Of a stretch of 64,000 nucleotides of DNA, positions 9,211 through 17,504 are shown piece after piece (the stretch's first letter is position 1; each line of letters opens with the position of its first letter). The stretch is from Bdellovibrionaceae bacterium UBA2339 (GTDB lineage: Bacteria; Bdellovibrionota; Bdellovibrionia; Bdellovibrionales; JAMPXM01): contig DDUL01000006.1 of the NCBI GenBank assembly GCA_002344785.1, forward strand, positions 3,087 to 67,086, written 5' to 3'. A model generated the notes under the pieces. The model was not told the origin of the DNA. It saw nothing but the letters and a program-made list of their open reading frames with translations, and made no database searches. The position numbers and the translations under genes were made by a program.

Positions 9211-9522
9211 GTGAATTCCGACTCTCGTTCACCCAAATCTCCGCATCGACGTCCCGACTCTCGCGATCCTCGCACGCGAGCGGAGCGTGAATGCGACGAA
9301 GAGGTGATATGCCTCTGCAATGAAGTCCAGCGCCAAACCATTGAGAAGGCCATTCGCGACGGCGCACACAGCATGAACGAAATCTTTGATCAGACGACAG
9401 CCGGAGTTGGACCCTGTGGAGGGAGCTGCCGTCGAATTCTACAGCCGCTGCTCGAGGGCTACCTTCGCGATGGGAAATTTCCCGAGGGACAACTGCGCCG
9501 AGGCAAAGGCCGCAAAGCTTAG
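9211..9522 (+). CDS. small BFD-type [2Fe-2S] ferredoxin-like protein
   Basis: About 103 residues from a GTG at 9211, four bases after the phosphoesterase stop; a TTG inside that gene is a less likely start. A polar, Ser/Arg-rich N-terminal 30 residues precede a BFD-like [2Fe-2S] domain with EVICLCNEV (CxC) and TTAGVGPCGGSCR. The second cysteine pair is CxxxC (CGGSC) rather than the CxxC usual in Bfd. Relatives shuttle electrons, for example for bacterioferritin iron release, or form parts of NifU and nitrite reductase. The exact role is unknown. Its stop overlaps the convergent second BFD gene by 4 bases. Confidence 0.8.
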   Translation: MNSDSRSPKSPHRRPDSRDPRTRAERECDEEVICLCNEVQRQTIEKAIRDGAHSMNEIFDQTTAGVGPCGGSCRRILQPLLEGYLRDGKFPEGQLRRGKGRKA

Positions 9523-9983
9523 CGTGCCTCGCAGCGAAAGCGAATCCAGGCTTCCACATCGGGCCGACAAGTTCCGCAACTTGTACTGGCCGTCGTCGCA
9601 CGTGAAACTTCACGTGGCGAATGACAGCCCGACACAACGGCCCGATCAACCTGAGCCGTCGTGACCACTCGACAATGACACATTTCAGTTTCCGCAAATG
9701 GCGGCGTGAACTGATCGCGAAGCTTCAGCGACACTTCGCGAACAAACATCTCGGCGTGGCCTCGCCCTTCGGGCCCCTCAAGGACTTGACCTGCTCGCAA
9801 ACAGTCTTGAATCCAAACTTGCAAAGCTTGGCGAACCTCGGAGCAAATCACCGCCATTCGCAACTCCATCGCCTGCAAGCGCGGCGATGAGGTTTGCGAC
9901 TCCCAACGCGCCTCGATCTCGACCTGATCGCGGCCCAGCCAGTCCACTTCGATGTTTTTGATATGCGCGGGCGGAACTTGCAT
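9519..9983 (-). CDS. protein with unknown N-terminal domain and C-terminal BFD-type [2Fe-2S] domain
   Basis: A 154-residue protein. Residues about 1-98 are not recognised; they contain two isolated Cys and look like a compact alpha/beta domain. Residues about 99-148 form a BFD-like [2Fe-2S] domain with EMCHCRVV (CxC) and STSCGTCRPDV (CxxC). This is a layout similar to NifU-type scaffolds or redox adaptors, but the N-terminus does not show the IscU cysteines. AAGG precedes the ATG by six bases. It converges on, and overlaps, another BFD-domain gene. Confidence 0.75.
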   Translation of the reverse strand: MQVPPAHIKNIEVDWLGRDQVEIEARWESQTSSPRLQAMELRMAVICSEVRQALQVWIQDCLRAGQVLEGPEGRGHAEMFVREVSLKLRDQFTPPFAETEMCHCRVVTTAQVDRAVVSGCHSPREVSRATTASTSCGTCRPDVEAWIRFRCEAR

Positions 9984-10205
9984 AGCCTACCTTGAGTTGC
10001 CGTTAGGCCTATCGATCTTGAAGGTTCAGCAGTGGGTGCGTGAACATTCCACGCCCTACTCAAAGCATGGAACAACACACACTTTGACTCAAAGACTTTC
10101 GGCTCGCCACAAAGCCAAGCGGCGTCTAGACTTGGGTCGAAGAGCTGCATCGCTTTTGACCCACGGATCAGGACCAGAATTTATGCGCAAAAAAGAAGGC
10201 CTTCG

Positions 10206-11204
10206 ATGAATCCACGCTGGAGCGGCGCTGCTCTCGTCTTGGCCTTGGTGCTACTTTCCCACGCGGCAATCTTCATCCGCATGGCCGAAGCCCACGCGCT
10301 CGCAATTCTGTTTTGGCGACTGCTGATGGCCTGGCCCATCATGGCCCTCATCGTCTTCAATGAAGTTCGCTCGTCCACAAAATCGAACTCCGAAGCGCCA
10401 ATCAGCAAGTTGCCCCCGACCCATGCTCACCCTCATGGGCCACCTCGTGCGCCACTCTTGAACCTTGCCGATCGCTTCGCGATCTGGTCAGCCGGTGTTT
10501 TGCTCTTCATTCACTTTGTGAGTTTCTTCGTGGCCGTCCAGCGCACAAGTGTGGCCGCCAGTAACATTTTGTTCACGCTGAACCCCGTCACCACGGCCGC
10601 AGGCGCCTGGCTTCTCCATCGACATGGCCTGCAACTTCGCTTGGCGGCCTCGATGGCACTTGGAATTTTGGGCGTGCTCGCACTCTTTGGTCCATGGCTA
10701 TGGAGTGAAAGTTCCGCGTTTGATCTGTGGGGCGGATTGATGGGGGTCCTCAGCGCCGTGAGCTTTTCGGCGTACCTACTCACCAGTCGACAAGTTCGCC
10801 GACGCTTGAGCAATCCTCGGTTCACACTTGAGCTATGGTCTGTGGCGCTGATCCTCGCTGGCGTCAGTATGCTGCTCTTCAACGTCCCCTTCTTTGGCTA
10901 CTCCGAAAAAACTTGGTGGGCCTTCTTGGCTCTGGCTTGGCTTCCGACTCTCCTCGGACACGCGATCTTCACTTGGTGTTTGAATCACTTTGATATCAAC
11001 GCGCTCAGTTGCGCCACACTCAGCGAACCCATCATCGCCGCCGCTGTCGCCTACTGGCTCTTCGGTGAAAATTTGAGTTTCGCCGAGGTCTTGGCGTTCC
11101 TGCTCACTTCCGCCAGCATCGCGCTTCTCACTTGGCCTTGGTTGCGCGGCCAATGGCATCGACGCCTCGGCGCAATCCGATCTCGATCCGAAGCTCAACA
11201 TTAG
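10206..11204 (+). CDS. EamA/DMT-superfamily transporter
   Basis: A 332-residue polytopic membrane protein with about ten helices in two EamA repeats; the first ends near TNAAGAWLL-type sequence and the second contains NHFDINALSCATLSEPIIAA. This is the usual layout of drug/metabolite exporters. A polar loop of about 25 residues between helices 2 and 3 carries the His/Pro-rich PTHAHPHGPPRAP. The substrate cannot be told. Glyoxalase II begins one base after its stop, so the two are almost certainly co-transcribed. Confidence 0.88.
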   Translation: MNPRWSGAALVLALVLLSHAAIFIRMAEAHALAILFWRLLMAWPIMALIVFNEVRSSTKSNSEAPISKLPPTHAHPHGPPRAPLLNLADRFAIWSAGVLLFIHFVSFFVAVQRTSVAASNILFTLNPVTTAAGAWLLHRHGLQLRLAASMALGILGVLALFGPWLWSESSAFDLWGGLMGVLSAVSFSAYLLTSRQVRRRLSNPRFTLELWSVALILAGVSMLLFNVPFFGYSEKTWWAFLALAWLPTLLGHAIFTWCLNHFDINALSCATLSEPIIAAAVAYWLFGENLSFAEVLAFLLTSASIALLTWPWLRGQWHRRLGAIRSRSEAQH

Positions 11205-11205
11205 G

Positions 11206-11943
11206 GTGAACATGCACATTCAGACACTTCGCTGCCTCAAAGACAATTGGACCTTCGTGGTGGAACATGGCGATGCCCGTGTCGTGATTGATCCGGGCGA
11301 GTTCACGCAGGAATTAGAGCTTCGCCTCGCCAACAAACAGGTCCAAGCTGTCTTGCTCACTCACCATCATCATGACCACATCGGTGGCGTTGAAGATCTG
11401 CTGCGAGCCCACCCCGAGACGCGAGTTTTCGCATCGGCTCGAGACGTGCAAAGACTCAAGTTCCTCAATCAAGCACCGCTCCAGTTCGACGAATTCAAAG
11501 CCGCACTCGGCGCTGAAATTCAATTTCAGCACCACGCCATCCCAGGGCACACGCAAGGACAAGTCGCCCTGATGTTTCGCGATGCCAGCGGCACGCCGTC
11601 CCCCCTGAACATGTTTGTCGGCGACACGCTCTTTGCGTTCGGTTGCGGGCGCTGCCTCGAAGGAACTCCGGAAGAACTCTTTCAGAGTCTGCAGTTCATC
11701 AAGTCGCGCCCGCCTGAAACTTTGATTTACTTCGGCCACGACTATGAGGTCCGCAATGCCGAGTTCTGGAAAACTTGGCGCGACGAAGCCGGCCCAAGCT
11801 TGGTTTCCGACGCGGACTTAAGCTCCGCACAACCTGGACGCGCCTTTGCTCGGCTCGATTTTGAAATGCAACGCAATCCCTTCCTCAAGCTTCGCGACGT
11901 CGAAAGCTTTCGACTCTGGCGCGACCGACGCAATCACTTTTGA
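11206..11943 (+). CDS. gloB: hydroxyacylglutathione hydrolase (glyoxalase II)
   Basis: A 245-residue metallo-beta-lactamase-fold enzyme that hydrolyses S-lactoylglutathione in methylglyoxal detoxification. The zinc site is shown by THHHHDHIGG, then HAIPGHTQGQ, GDTLFAFGCGR and YFGHDYEVRNAEF. The last three are glyoxalase-II specific, with the C-terminal helical domain expected for GloB. The start is GTG 11206 or ATG 11212, right behind the transporter stop. Its 3' end overlaps the convergent MazG-like gene by 10 bases. Confidence 0.93.
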   Translation: MNMHIQTLRCLKDNWTFVVEHGDARVVIDPGEFTQELELRLANKQVQAVLLTHHHHDHIGGVEDLLRAHPETRVFASARDVQRLKFLNQAPLQFDEFKAALGAEIQFQHHAIPGHTQGQVALMFRDASGTPSPLNMFVGDTLFAFGCGRCLEGTPEELFQSLQFIKSRPPETLIYFGHDYEVRNAEFWKTWRDEAGPSLVSDADLSSAQPGRAFARLDFEMQRNPFLKLRDVESFRLWRDRRNHF

Positions 11944-12305
11944 TCGCGTTCGCTGTATTTCAAATTCGATCCGCGCGCTAAATCGACGGGATATTTGAGC
12001 GCGTTTTTTGCGAGCTTGCGCCGGAAGGCTTGCGACAAATCCACGTTGGCTCGACTTGAAAATCTCAAAAGGAAAAACAGCACATCGGCGAGCTCATCTT
12101 CAATGGCTTCTCGCCTTTCACTTTGCGAAAGCAAGGCGCTCGATTCCTCGTCAGTTTTGAAACGGAACATCTGCAGCAACTCATTGCTCTCTGTACTCAG
12201 ACCGATCGCCAGGTCTTTGAGACCGTGAAACTGATCCCAATCGCGGTCCTGGCAAAATTGATCCGCCAGCATTTGCAATTCCGCAAGTCGCTTGTCGTCT
12301 GCCAT
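11934..12305 (-). CDS. MazG-like nucleotide pyrophosphohydrolase (RS21-C6/dCTPase type)
   Basis: A 123-residue all-alpha NTP pyrophosphatase that probably cleans non-canonical or excess dNTPs. The helical metal motif is visible as STESNELLQMF (ExxE) and IEDELADVLFFLLR (ExxD). The frame stays open upstream, but ATG 12305 is chosen because AGAGGAGAAAAGG precedes it and the protein then matches the family length. It starts one base after the phosphatase gene ends, forming a two-gene operon. Confidence 0.9.
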   Translation of the reverse strand: MADDKRLAELQMLADQFCQDRDWDQFHGLKDLAIGLSTESNELLQMFRFKTDEESSALLSQSERREAIEDELADVLFFLLRFSSRANVDLSQAFRRKLAKNALKYPVDLARGSNLKYSERDQK

Positions 12306-12306
12306 G

Positions 12307-13308
12307 TTACCTTTTCTCCTCTCGAGCGCGATCGCGCTCCGATTTGATTCGCGACGCCTCGGCCACAATTTCAGAAGCGCGTTCGGCGCTCCGAAGCGCC
12401 AGAAATCCGCCTCGATTTTCCCAGTCCGATTTAAAATAGGTGAGGCGCTTTTGCGTGGAGAGATCCCAAAGCCCGCCGCCTGTGGCCTCGAGCAGCGCTT
12501 GCCCTGCGGCCGTGTCCCATTCGGACGTTGGACCAAAGCGCGGATAAACTTCCGCATCCCCCATCGCAAGACGTGCAAATTTGATCGCTGAGCCCAAGCG
12601 CTCCACCGGCGGATTTTCGCCAAGGCCAAGATGTGTCGAAAGGGCCTGCAGCCTCTCGATCGCCATGCCACGCGAACCCAGCACGCGCCACTGTGCCGGC
12701 AAAGCTAAGCGGCTTTGTTGTGACCAAACCCCATTGCGTCGCGACCACAACTCCTGGGTTTGCACCCAGCCGATCCACACTTCATCGGTCGGCGGATGCC
12801 AAATCAAGCCAAACTCCGGCGAGTATTGGCCATCATCCCGACGACGAAGCTCACCGGCGACAATTGCAAAACTCAACTCACCGCGAATCAAATCGCGCGT
12901 GCCATCGAGAGGGTCAATGAGCCAAAAGTTCTCACGTTGAGTCTTGAGACATTCCTCGGCGGCGGGTCGCGTGAGAGCTTCTTCAGAAATCAAGTGGTCC
13001 CATTTGAGCTTCGCAAATTCCTCATGGGCCGCTAAATCGGCCGAAGTCACAGGCGAAGAGTCAGACTTCAATTGAACTTGTAAGTCGCCGCGAGAACGGA
13101 CGTCTTCGATGCGCCGTGCGGCCTGTTCTGCCGCCTCATAAATCCTTCTTTGCTCGAAAGTCAGGCGATCAAAAGGTGGCTCGGATGGACGGCCCAAAGA
13201 CGCCCCCGAAGTCGGCCCCGAATGAGTTTTTGGCGCTCCTGAAAACACATTTGAAGACGACATTAGAGACTCGAATCCATCAGCACTTCCCGACTCACGA
13301 TGATGCAC
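12307..13308 (-). CDS. inositol-monophosphatase-family protein, CysQ-like 3'(2'),5'-bisphosphate nucleotidase
   Basis: A 333-residue IMPase-fold phosphatase. Metal-binding motifs are ISEE, WLIDPLDGTRDLIRG (the DPxDGT signature) and SEWDTAAGQALLEATGG (the second signature). Relatives hydrolyse pAp/PAPS or inositol phosphates. The first 45 residues are low-complexity and outside the fold. The GTG start at 13308 has GAGG four bases upstream; ATG 13263 is an alternative. It lies upstream of the MazG-like gene and is divergent from tRNA-Val. Confidence 0.88.
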   Translation of the reverse strand: MHHRESGSADGFESLMSSSNVFSGAPKTHSGPTSGASLGRPSEPPFDRLTFEQRRIYEAAEQAARRIEDVRSRGDLQVQLKSDSSPVTSADLAAHEEFAKLKWDHLISEEALTRPAAEECLKTQRENFWLIDPLDGTRDLIRGELSFAIVAGELRRRDDGQYSPEFGLIWHPPTDEVWIGWVQTQELWSRRNGVWSQQSRLALPAQWRVLGSRGMAIERLQALSTHLGLGENPPVERLGSAIKFARLAMGDAEVYPRFGPTSEWDTAAGQALLEATGGGLWDLSTQKRLTYFKSDWENRGGFLALRSAERASEIVAEASRIKSERDRAREEKR

Positions 13309-13363
13309 GTCACCTCAGCTCCCGCTGTTTGGAACAAAGGCTCAGCGATGGAAGGCTTGGGGG

Positions 13364-13392
13364 TTGCCAATCAACATCTCCTCCGCTACACC
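13364..13392 (+). promoter_or_regulatory. candidate sigma-70 promoter for tRNA-Val
   Basis: TTGCCA (13364-13369) matches the -35 consensus in five of six positions. It is followed by exactly 17 bases and TACACC (13387-13392), a weak -10. Transcription would begin about 20 bases before the tRNA. Confidence 0.4.
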
Positions 13393-13420
13393 TAGTCTCC
13401 ACAATTGAATTGTCCAATCA

Positions 13421-13495
13421 GGGCGCGTAACTCAGCGGTAGAGTACCACCTTCACACGGTGGGAGTCAGAGGTTCAAGTCCTCTCGCGCCCACCA
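13421..13495 (+). tRNA. tRNA-Val (anticodon CAC)
   Basis: A full cloverleaf of 75 bases including an encoded CCA. The acceptor stem GGGCGCG pairs with CGCGCCC. The D arm is ACTC-AGCGGTA-GAGT, the anticodon stem CCACC/GGTGG with loop TTCACAC, and the T arm AGAGG-TTCAAGT-CCTCT. The loop reads CAC at positions 34-36, so it decodes GUG (Val). No terminator was found right after it. Confidence 0.97.
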
Positions 13496-13540
13496 AGTTT
13501 CTCCTTGATCGACTTGCCACCAAAACTTGCCCGCCAAAAC

Positions 13541-14416
13541 CTACGAAGACTTTTCTGAACTCATCCAACGATGGATCCAGGATGATGTGAATTCCGTAGT
13601 CAGCGGCAAGAGCGCCACCGCATAGGCCCAGAAGAAGTTGATTTCCAAAAACCACCAGACGCTGGCATGAAATCCGAGCGCGAGAATCGCCGCCACTGGC
13701 CGAGCCCTACGCGACCAAAGCGCCCAGCCGACACTCACTTCAAAGAGCAAAATCCCGCTCGCCGCCAACATCCAAATTGGCGACTCCCAGCTGCTTTCAC
13801 GAAGCCACAAATTGATGGCCGACTCAGCTCGTGGAGTCAGTCGGTGGAACTCCTGAAATGCCACCCACAGACGTTCACCATCAACCCAGTCGGCGCCGTA
13901 CACGCGAAGCTTCTCTACGGCCGCCAAAAAGTAAGTCAGCCCTGTGATTCCAGAAATGCACTGTAGCAGGGAGGCCGAATGTTCTTCGGCTCTCGACCAT
14001 AGTGTTGCAACCCCAAGCACGAGAAGTGGCAGCACATGCACATGCGAATGATAGCCGTGAATGGGGTGATAGGAGATCGAAGCCCAAAGTCCCGCCAACA
14101 AGGTGACGGCGATCAGGGCCATGAGCATCCAAAGCTGGCGTCGGACTTGATCGATCAGCGCGGCGCTCAAAAGAAAAAATGCAAGCGCGTGCAAACCCGC
14201 GCCTTGCCCCTCAGCCACCCAAGTCCATCCTAGACTTCGCAAGAATGGATTCACGCGCTCCATCGAGGGCGGCGCCCCCGTCGTCACCAAAACAATGAGC
14301 CAAGCACCAAGAACCCAAACCCGAGGATCTTGAAGCTCGGCCATCAGCTTCGATCGGAAGACGGAAAAAAATCCTGGCGGCGACGCGGATGCCGATGCCG
14401 ACTGCAAAGGCGTCAT
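13541..14416 (-). CDS. HTTM / vitamin-K-carboxylase-like membrane protein
   Basis: A 291-residue polytopic protein with about six to eight helices. Its second half, with YFLAAVEKLRVYGADWVDG, the periplasmic WLRESSWESPIWMLAASG and GFHASVWWFLEINFFW, resembles HTTM-domain proteins, bacterial relatives of vitamin-K-dependent gamma-carboxylase. A striking histidine cluster, YHPIHGYHSHVHVLP (117-130), has five His in 11 residues and could bind metal. The ATG at 14416 overlaps the upstream stop (ATGA), so translation is coupled to the RnfD-like gene. The frame stays open upstream inside that gene, but those residues are not membrane-like. Function unknown. Confidence 0.75.
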   Translation of the reverse strand: MTPLQSASASASPPGFFSVFRSKLMAELQDPRVWVLGAWLIVLVTTGAPPSMERVNPFLRSLGWTWVAEGQGAGLHALAFFLLSAALIDQVRRQLWMLMALIAVTLLAGLWASISYHPIHGYHSHVHVLPLLVLGVATLWSRAEEHSASLLQCISGITGLTYFLAAVEKLRVYGADWVDGERLWVAFQEFHRLTPRAESAINLWLRESSWESPIWMLAASGILLFEVSVGWALWSRRARPVAAILALGFHASVWWFLEINFFWAYAVALLPLTTEFTSSWIHRWMSSEKSS

Positions 14417-15654
14417 GGCAACTCCTCCTCGCGAAGCAAAATCGTCTCCGTCGGAGTCACGCGATAAAGTCGGTAAGCCTTCGCCCACTGGCCGGAGGTC
14501 TCTCGTTGCCAGCGACGCATTTGCAGAATCAAACTTCGAAGCGCCACATCGTCGCGCTTTTCCCACATCGACGCCAGCACCGGCAGCAAAGTTCGCGGCG
14601 CCTCCCGACGGGCCGCCAAAGCATGGCCCTCGGCATCGATGAACTCGACGCGATAGAGGCCGATGTTCTCTGAGTCGCGACGATCCGCAAACATCGTGTA
14701 ACGCACCAGCGGCCAATTGGAGCGCTCTCGCCAAGCCGGCACCAGCAACACCGCGAGCGCTCCGACGGCGACGACGCCTCGCCAAGGGCGGCTTCGCAAT
14801 ACTCCGTCGAAGATTTCACAAACACGCTCGCGCCAGCGCTCGACCACAAACCAGCCCAGTGGCGAAAAGCTAGCGACCAGCATCAACGCCACAAACTGCG
14901 AATAGGCGAACTCTTGCCACCGGAAAAGTACATTCAACGCGCCGAGGACGAACCCCTGAACGAGCTGTCGAGCCCGCGCCTCAGGAGCCGTGCGCGGATC
15001 TGTGAACATCAAGACCATGTAGAGCAGACCTTCCGTGCCGAACTCAGGTAAGAACAGCCGCTTCCATTCTGCATCGGGGCTGAGGCTTGCCAGAATCCAA
15101 CTCATTACGGCCGAGGCGACAAGATACGCTCCGGTCGCGTGAAAACGCCGAACTCGCCACAATGCCAAGCCGCCGAACACGAGCACAACAAGGCTTGCGA
15201 TCAATGATCCGTTAAATTGATCACCGCGCACAAACACATCATCGGGAAAAATGGCGATACTCAGTAAGATCGCAAGACCCGTGGGATTGTAGATGTGCTG
15301 ATTCTTTGAATTGCGAATCAAGTGCTTGCCGAAAATCGCGAGGCCTCCCGCAAAGGCGTAGAACCAGGGCAAACGTGAACTGAGAATGATCAAGAGTCCG
15401 AGGGCGATGATGAGGGCTGACTTGATTCGATCAAGATTGAAACTCCAAGTCTGCCGCCAAGCGCGATTCCAGATCAGCTCCAAGATCACGACAGTCAGAA
15501 TGCAACTTGTGATTTGCACGGGCCCGCGAAGCATCAAACTCAGTGTTAAGCCAATGCCCAACAGCAAAGTGTGATTGATCAACACAAAGTGCCGCGGATC
15601 AATTCCCCGTAGCAATTCTAGGCCACGTATCACTCGGACTTGAAGCGCACTCAT
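14413..15654 (-). CDS. RnfD/NqrB-like polytopic membrane protein with C-terminal soluble domain
   Basis: A 413-residue protein with about ten helices. FGKHLIRNSKNQHIYNPTG (108-126) and MFTDPRTAP (216-224) match the two best-conserved stretches of RnfD and NqrB, membrane subunits of ion-pumping redox complexes. It carries no S/T-G-A-T flavinylation motif anywhere, and no other rnf or nqr genes lie nearby. After the last helix (about 292-307) is a soluble tail of about 105 residues (WPLVRYTMF and onward) not found in RnfD. Start and stop codons overlap those of its neighbours by 4 bases. It is probably a repurposed family member of unknown function. Confidence 0.75.
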   Translation of the reverse strand: MSALQVRVIRGLELLRGIDPRHFVLINHTLLLGIGLTLSLMLRGPVQITSCILTVVILELIWNRAWRQTWSFNLDRIKSALIIALGLLIILSSRLPWFYAFAGGLAIFGKHLIRNSKNQHIYNPTGLAILLSIAIFPDDVFVRGDQFNGSLIASLVVLVFGGLALWRVRRFHATGAYLVASAVMSWILASLSPDAEWKRLFLPEFGTEGLLYMVLMFTDPRTAPEARARQLVQGFVLGALNVLFRWQEFAYSQFVALMLVASFSPLGWFVVERWRERVCEIFDGVLRSRPWRGVVAVGALAVLLVPAWRERSNWPLVRYTMFADRRDSENIGLYRVEFIDAEGHALAARREAPRTLLPVLASMWEKRDDVALRSLILQMRRWQRETSGQWAKAYRLYRVTPTETILLREEELP

Positions 15655-17450
15655 CGTGAACTCCCCGTGCCTTCTTGAATTCTGTGATACGCATTGTGAT
15701 GAGTCAGCTGAAAGACTTCACGAACACCCTTGCGCCATTGCACCTCAACTTCAAATGGCCCTTTGGCGTCACCAAGTCCAAAATGCAAACGCGGATCGGA
15801 CTGAGAGTTGAAGGTGTTGGTCGGATAAGCCAGTGCAACACGCTTCCACCCGTCGGCGCCGCGAAGCTCGACAAGACTTCCCCAAGTGGCAGGACGCCCC
15901 GCCCGATTGCGAAGCTCGACGCCGAGCCAATCTCCCACCTGCTGAGTTTGGTTCACATACAACATGACGGGTGCGGCACGATTGACGACCACTAAGTCCA
16001 TCCGCCCATCGTGATTGAAATCAAGCGAGGCAACACCGTAACCATCTTCAAGATCTGTTACGCCTGAGGCGCGCGCATGATCCTCAAAGCGTCCGCCATC
16101 CTGCTGAACGAACAAACAGCTCGCTTGGAAGCTTGAGAGTTGGCGTCTCGCCGTGGACGGATAATCAATGCTCGGATCCAAGGCGCGCAAAAATGCCGGG
16201 ATGTCGGTGGCCATCGCGCGCGCATGCCAGAGTGAGCCCGCCTGAGCTTCAGTCGCACCACGACCGCGAAAGCGGCCATTCACCACAAACAAATCCAAAC
16301 GCGAATCATTATCGAAGTCGGCCCAGCGTCCCGACCACGTCCACCCGCAGTTTCCCGTTCCTGTAGAGCGCGAAGCATCGAAGAACCCGCCCTCAGAAGA
16401 TCGAGTCCACAGCACATTGTTATAGGCCATAAACGGAGGCGCAGAGATGTTGCCAACGTACAAATCCAACAATCCATCGCCGTTCCAATCGCCGACATCC
16501 GTATTCATGCCGTTGAGGCCATGAAAACGCCTTGGGATGTACTGATCCGTCACGTCGATGAAGCCCTCTGGGCGATTCAACACCAAACGATCAAACTGAT
16601 AATCATTGGCTTGATAGAAATCCAGTCGCCCGTCCGCATCGACATCAAAGAGACTAAAGTTGTTGGCGTAGCTACGAGGCAGATGAGCGATGCTGCGATG
16701 TGCTTCCGCGGCGGCTCGAAACTTTCCCGTGCCATCCCCCCACAAGATCTGACTCTGTCCTCCCGTCTGTGAAAGCCAAGTCGATCGAAGACGCGGAGTT
16801 CGTGGAATTTTCTCCCGCAAATCATCTTCGAACCAATAATTCGCAAGCATCACGTCCAGGTGGGAATCGCCATCCAAATCGCCGACGTTCAGTCCAACCG
16901 CATTGGAGCACACGCCGCCAAATGCGTCGGGAATTTCAGCAAACTGCGGTGGACCAGCTCGCTGAACTTGCACGAACACTTGATGGCATCCATAGCGCGA
17001 CATCAGCAGATCAGCTCGTCCATCGCCATTGACATCCGCCGCGATCACTCGGGAAACCATGTCACCGGCGCTGAGCCGCCAAGCTCGCGTCACATCTTGC
17101 CAGCGTCCGCTGCGTGAACCTTGAAAGATCCGCACTCCAACTTCTTGATCGGGACTTGTGAGCACCAGATCTAACTCACCGTCCCCATCTAAATCCGCGA
17201 CAGCGACGGAAGGATAAATCGCATTGAACTCGAGCACGGCCCGAGGTGCGTGAGGATTCGGAAAAGCCAGTTGGTGAGTGAAGTGCAATCCGCTTGGCGC
17301 CGCCATCTCGGCGAAACTCAAATGTGAAACTTGAGCCGGTCTTCGCGGACCACCTCCGCCCGGCACATCACGAAGCGCTTCGCGCCCCCAAAGAGTGGCA
17401 ATGAGACTCAAACCCACGAGCGCCGGTAAGAAGATATCGCGTATTGCCAC
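15651..17450 (-). CDS. CRTAC1-family exported beta-propeller protein (FG-GAP repeats plus ASPIC/UnbV domain)
   Basis: A 599-residue protein with an N-terminal hydrophobic segment (IFLPALVGLSLIATLWG) that is a signal peptide or anchor. At least seven Asp-rich FG-GAP calcium motifs follow (for example DLDGDGELDLVL, DVNGDGRADLLM, DWNGDGLLDLYV, DFNHDGRMDLVV), enough for a seven-bladed propeller. The last 90 residues (GDWLGVELRNRAGRPATWGS, then VEVQWRKGVRE) are an ASPIC/UnbV domain, as in cartilage acidic protein 1 relatives. The GTG start at 17450 has a poorly spaced GGAG. It lies 54 bases after the giant lipoprotein and overlaps the RnfD-like start. Confidence 0.88.
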   Translation of the reverse strand: MAIRDIFLPALVGLSLIATLWGREALRDVPGGGGPRRPAQVSHLSFAEMAAPSGLHFTHQLAFPNPHAPRAVLEFNAIYPSVAVADLDGDGELDLVLTSPDQEVGVRIFQGSRSGRWQDVTRAWRLSAGDMVSRVIAADVNGDGRADLLMSRYGCHQVFVQVQRAGPPQFAEIPDAFGGVCSNAVGLNVGDLDGDSHLDVMLANYWFEDDLREKIPRTPRLRSTWLSQTGGQSQILWGDGTGKFRAAAEAHRSIAHLPRSYANNFSLFDVDADGRLDFYQANDYQFDRLVLNRPEGFIDVTDQYIPRRFHGLNGMNTDVGDWNGDGLLDLYVGNISAPPFMAYNNVLWTRSSEGGFFDASRSTGTGNCGWTWSGRWADFDNDSRLDLFVVNGRFRGRGATEAQAGSLWHARAMATDIPAFLRALDPSIDYPSTARRQLSSFQASCLFVQQDGGRFEDHARASGVTDLEDGYGVASLDFNHDGRMDLVVVNRAAPVMLYVNQTQQVGDWLGVELRNRAGRPATWGSLVELRGADGWKRVALAYPTNTFNSQSDPRLHFGLGDAKGPFEVEVQWRKGVREVFQLTHHNAYHRIQEGTGSSR

Positions 17451-17504
17451 GACTCCATCTCAAATCGACTTCGCAAAGTGGTCAAGTCGCAACGAAATCT
17501 AAAC

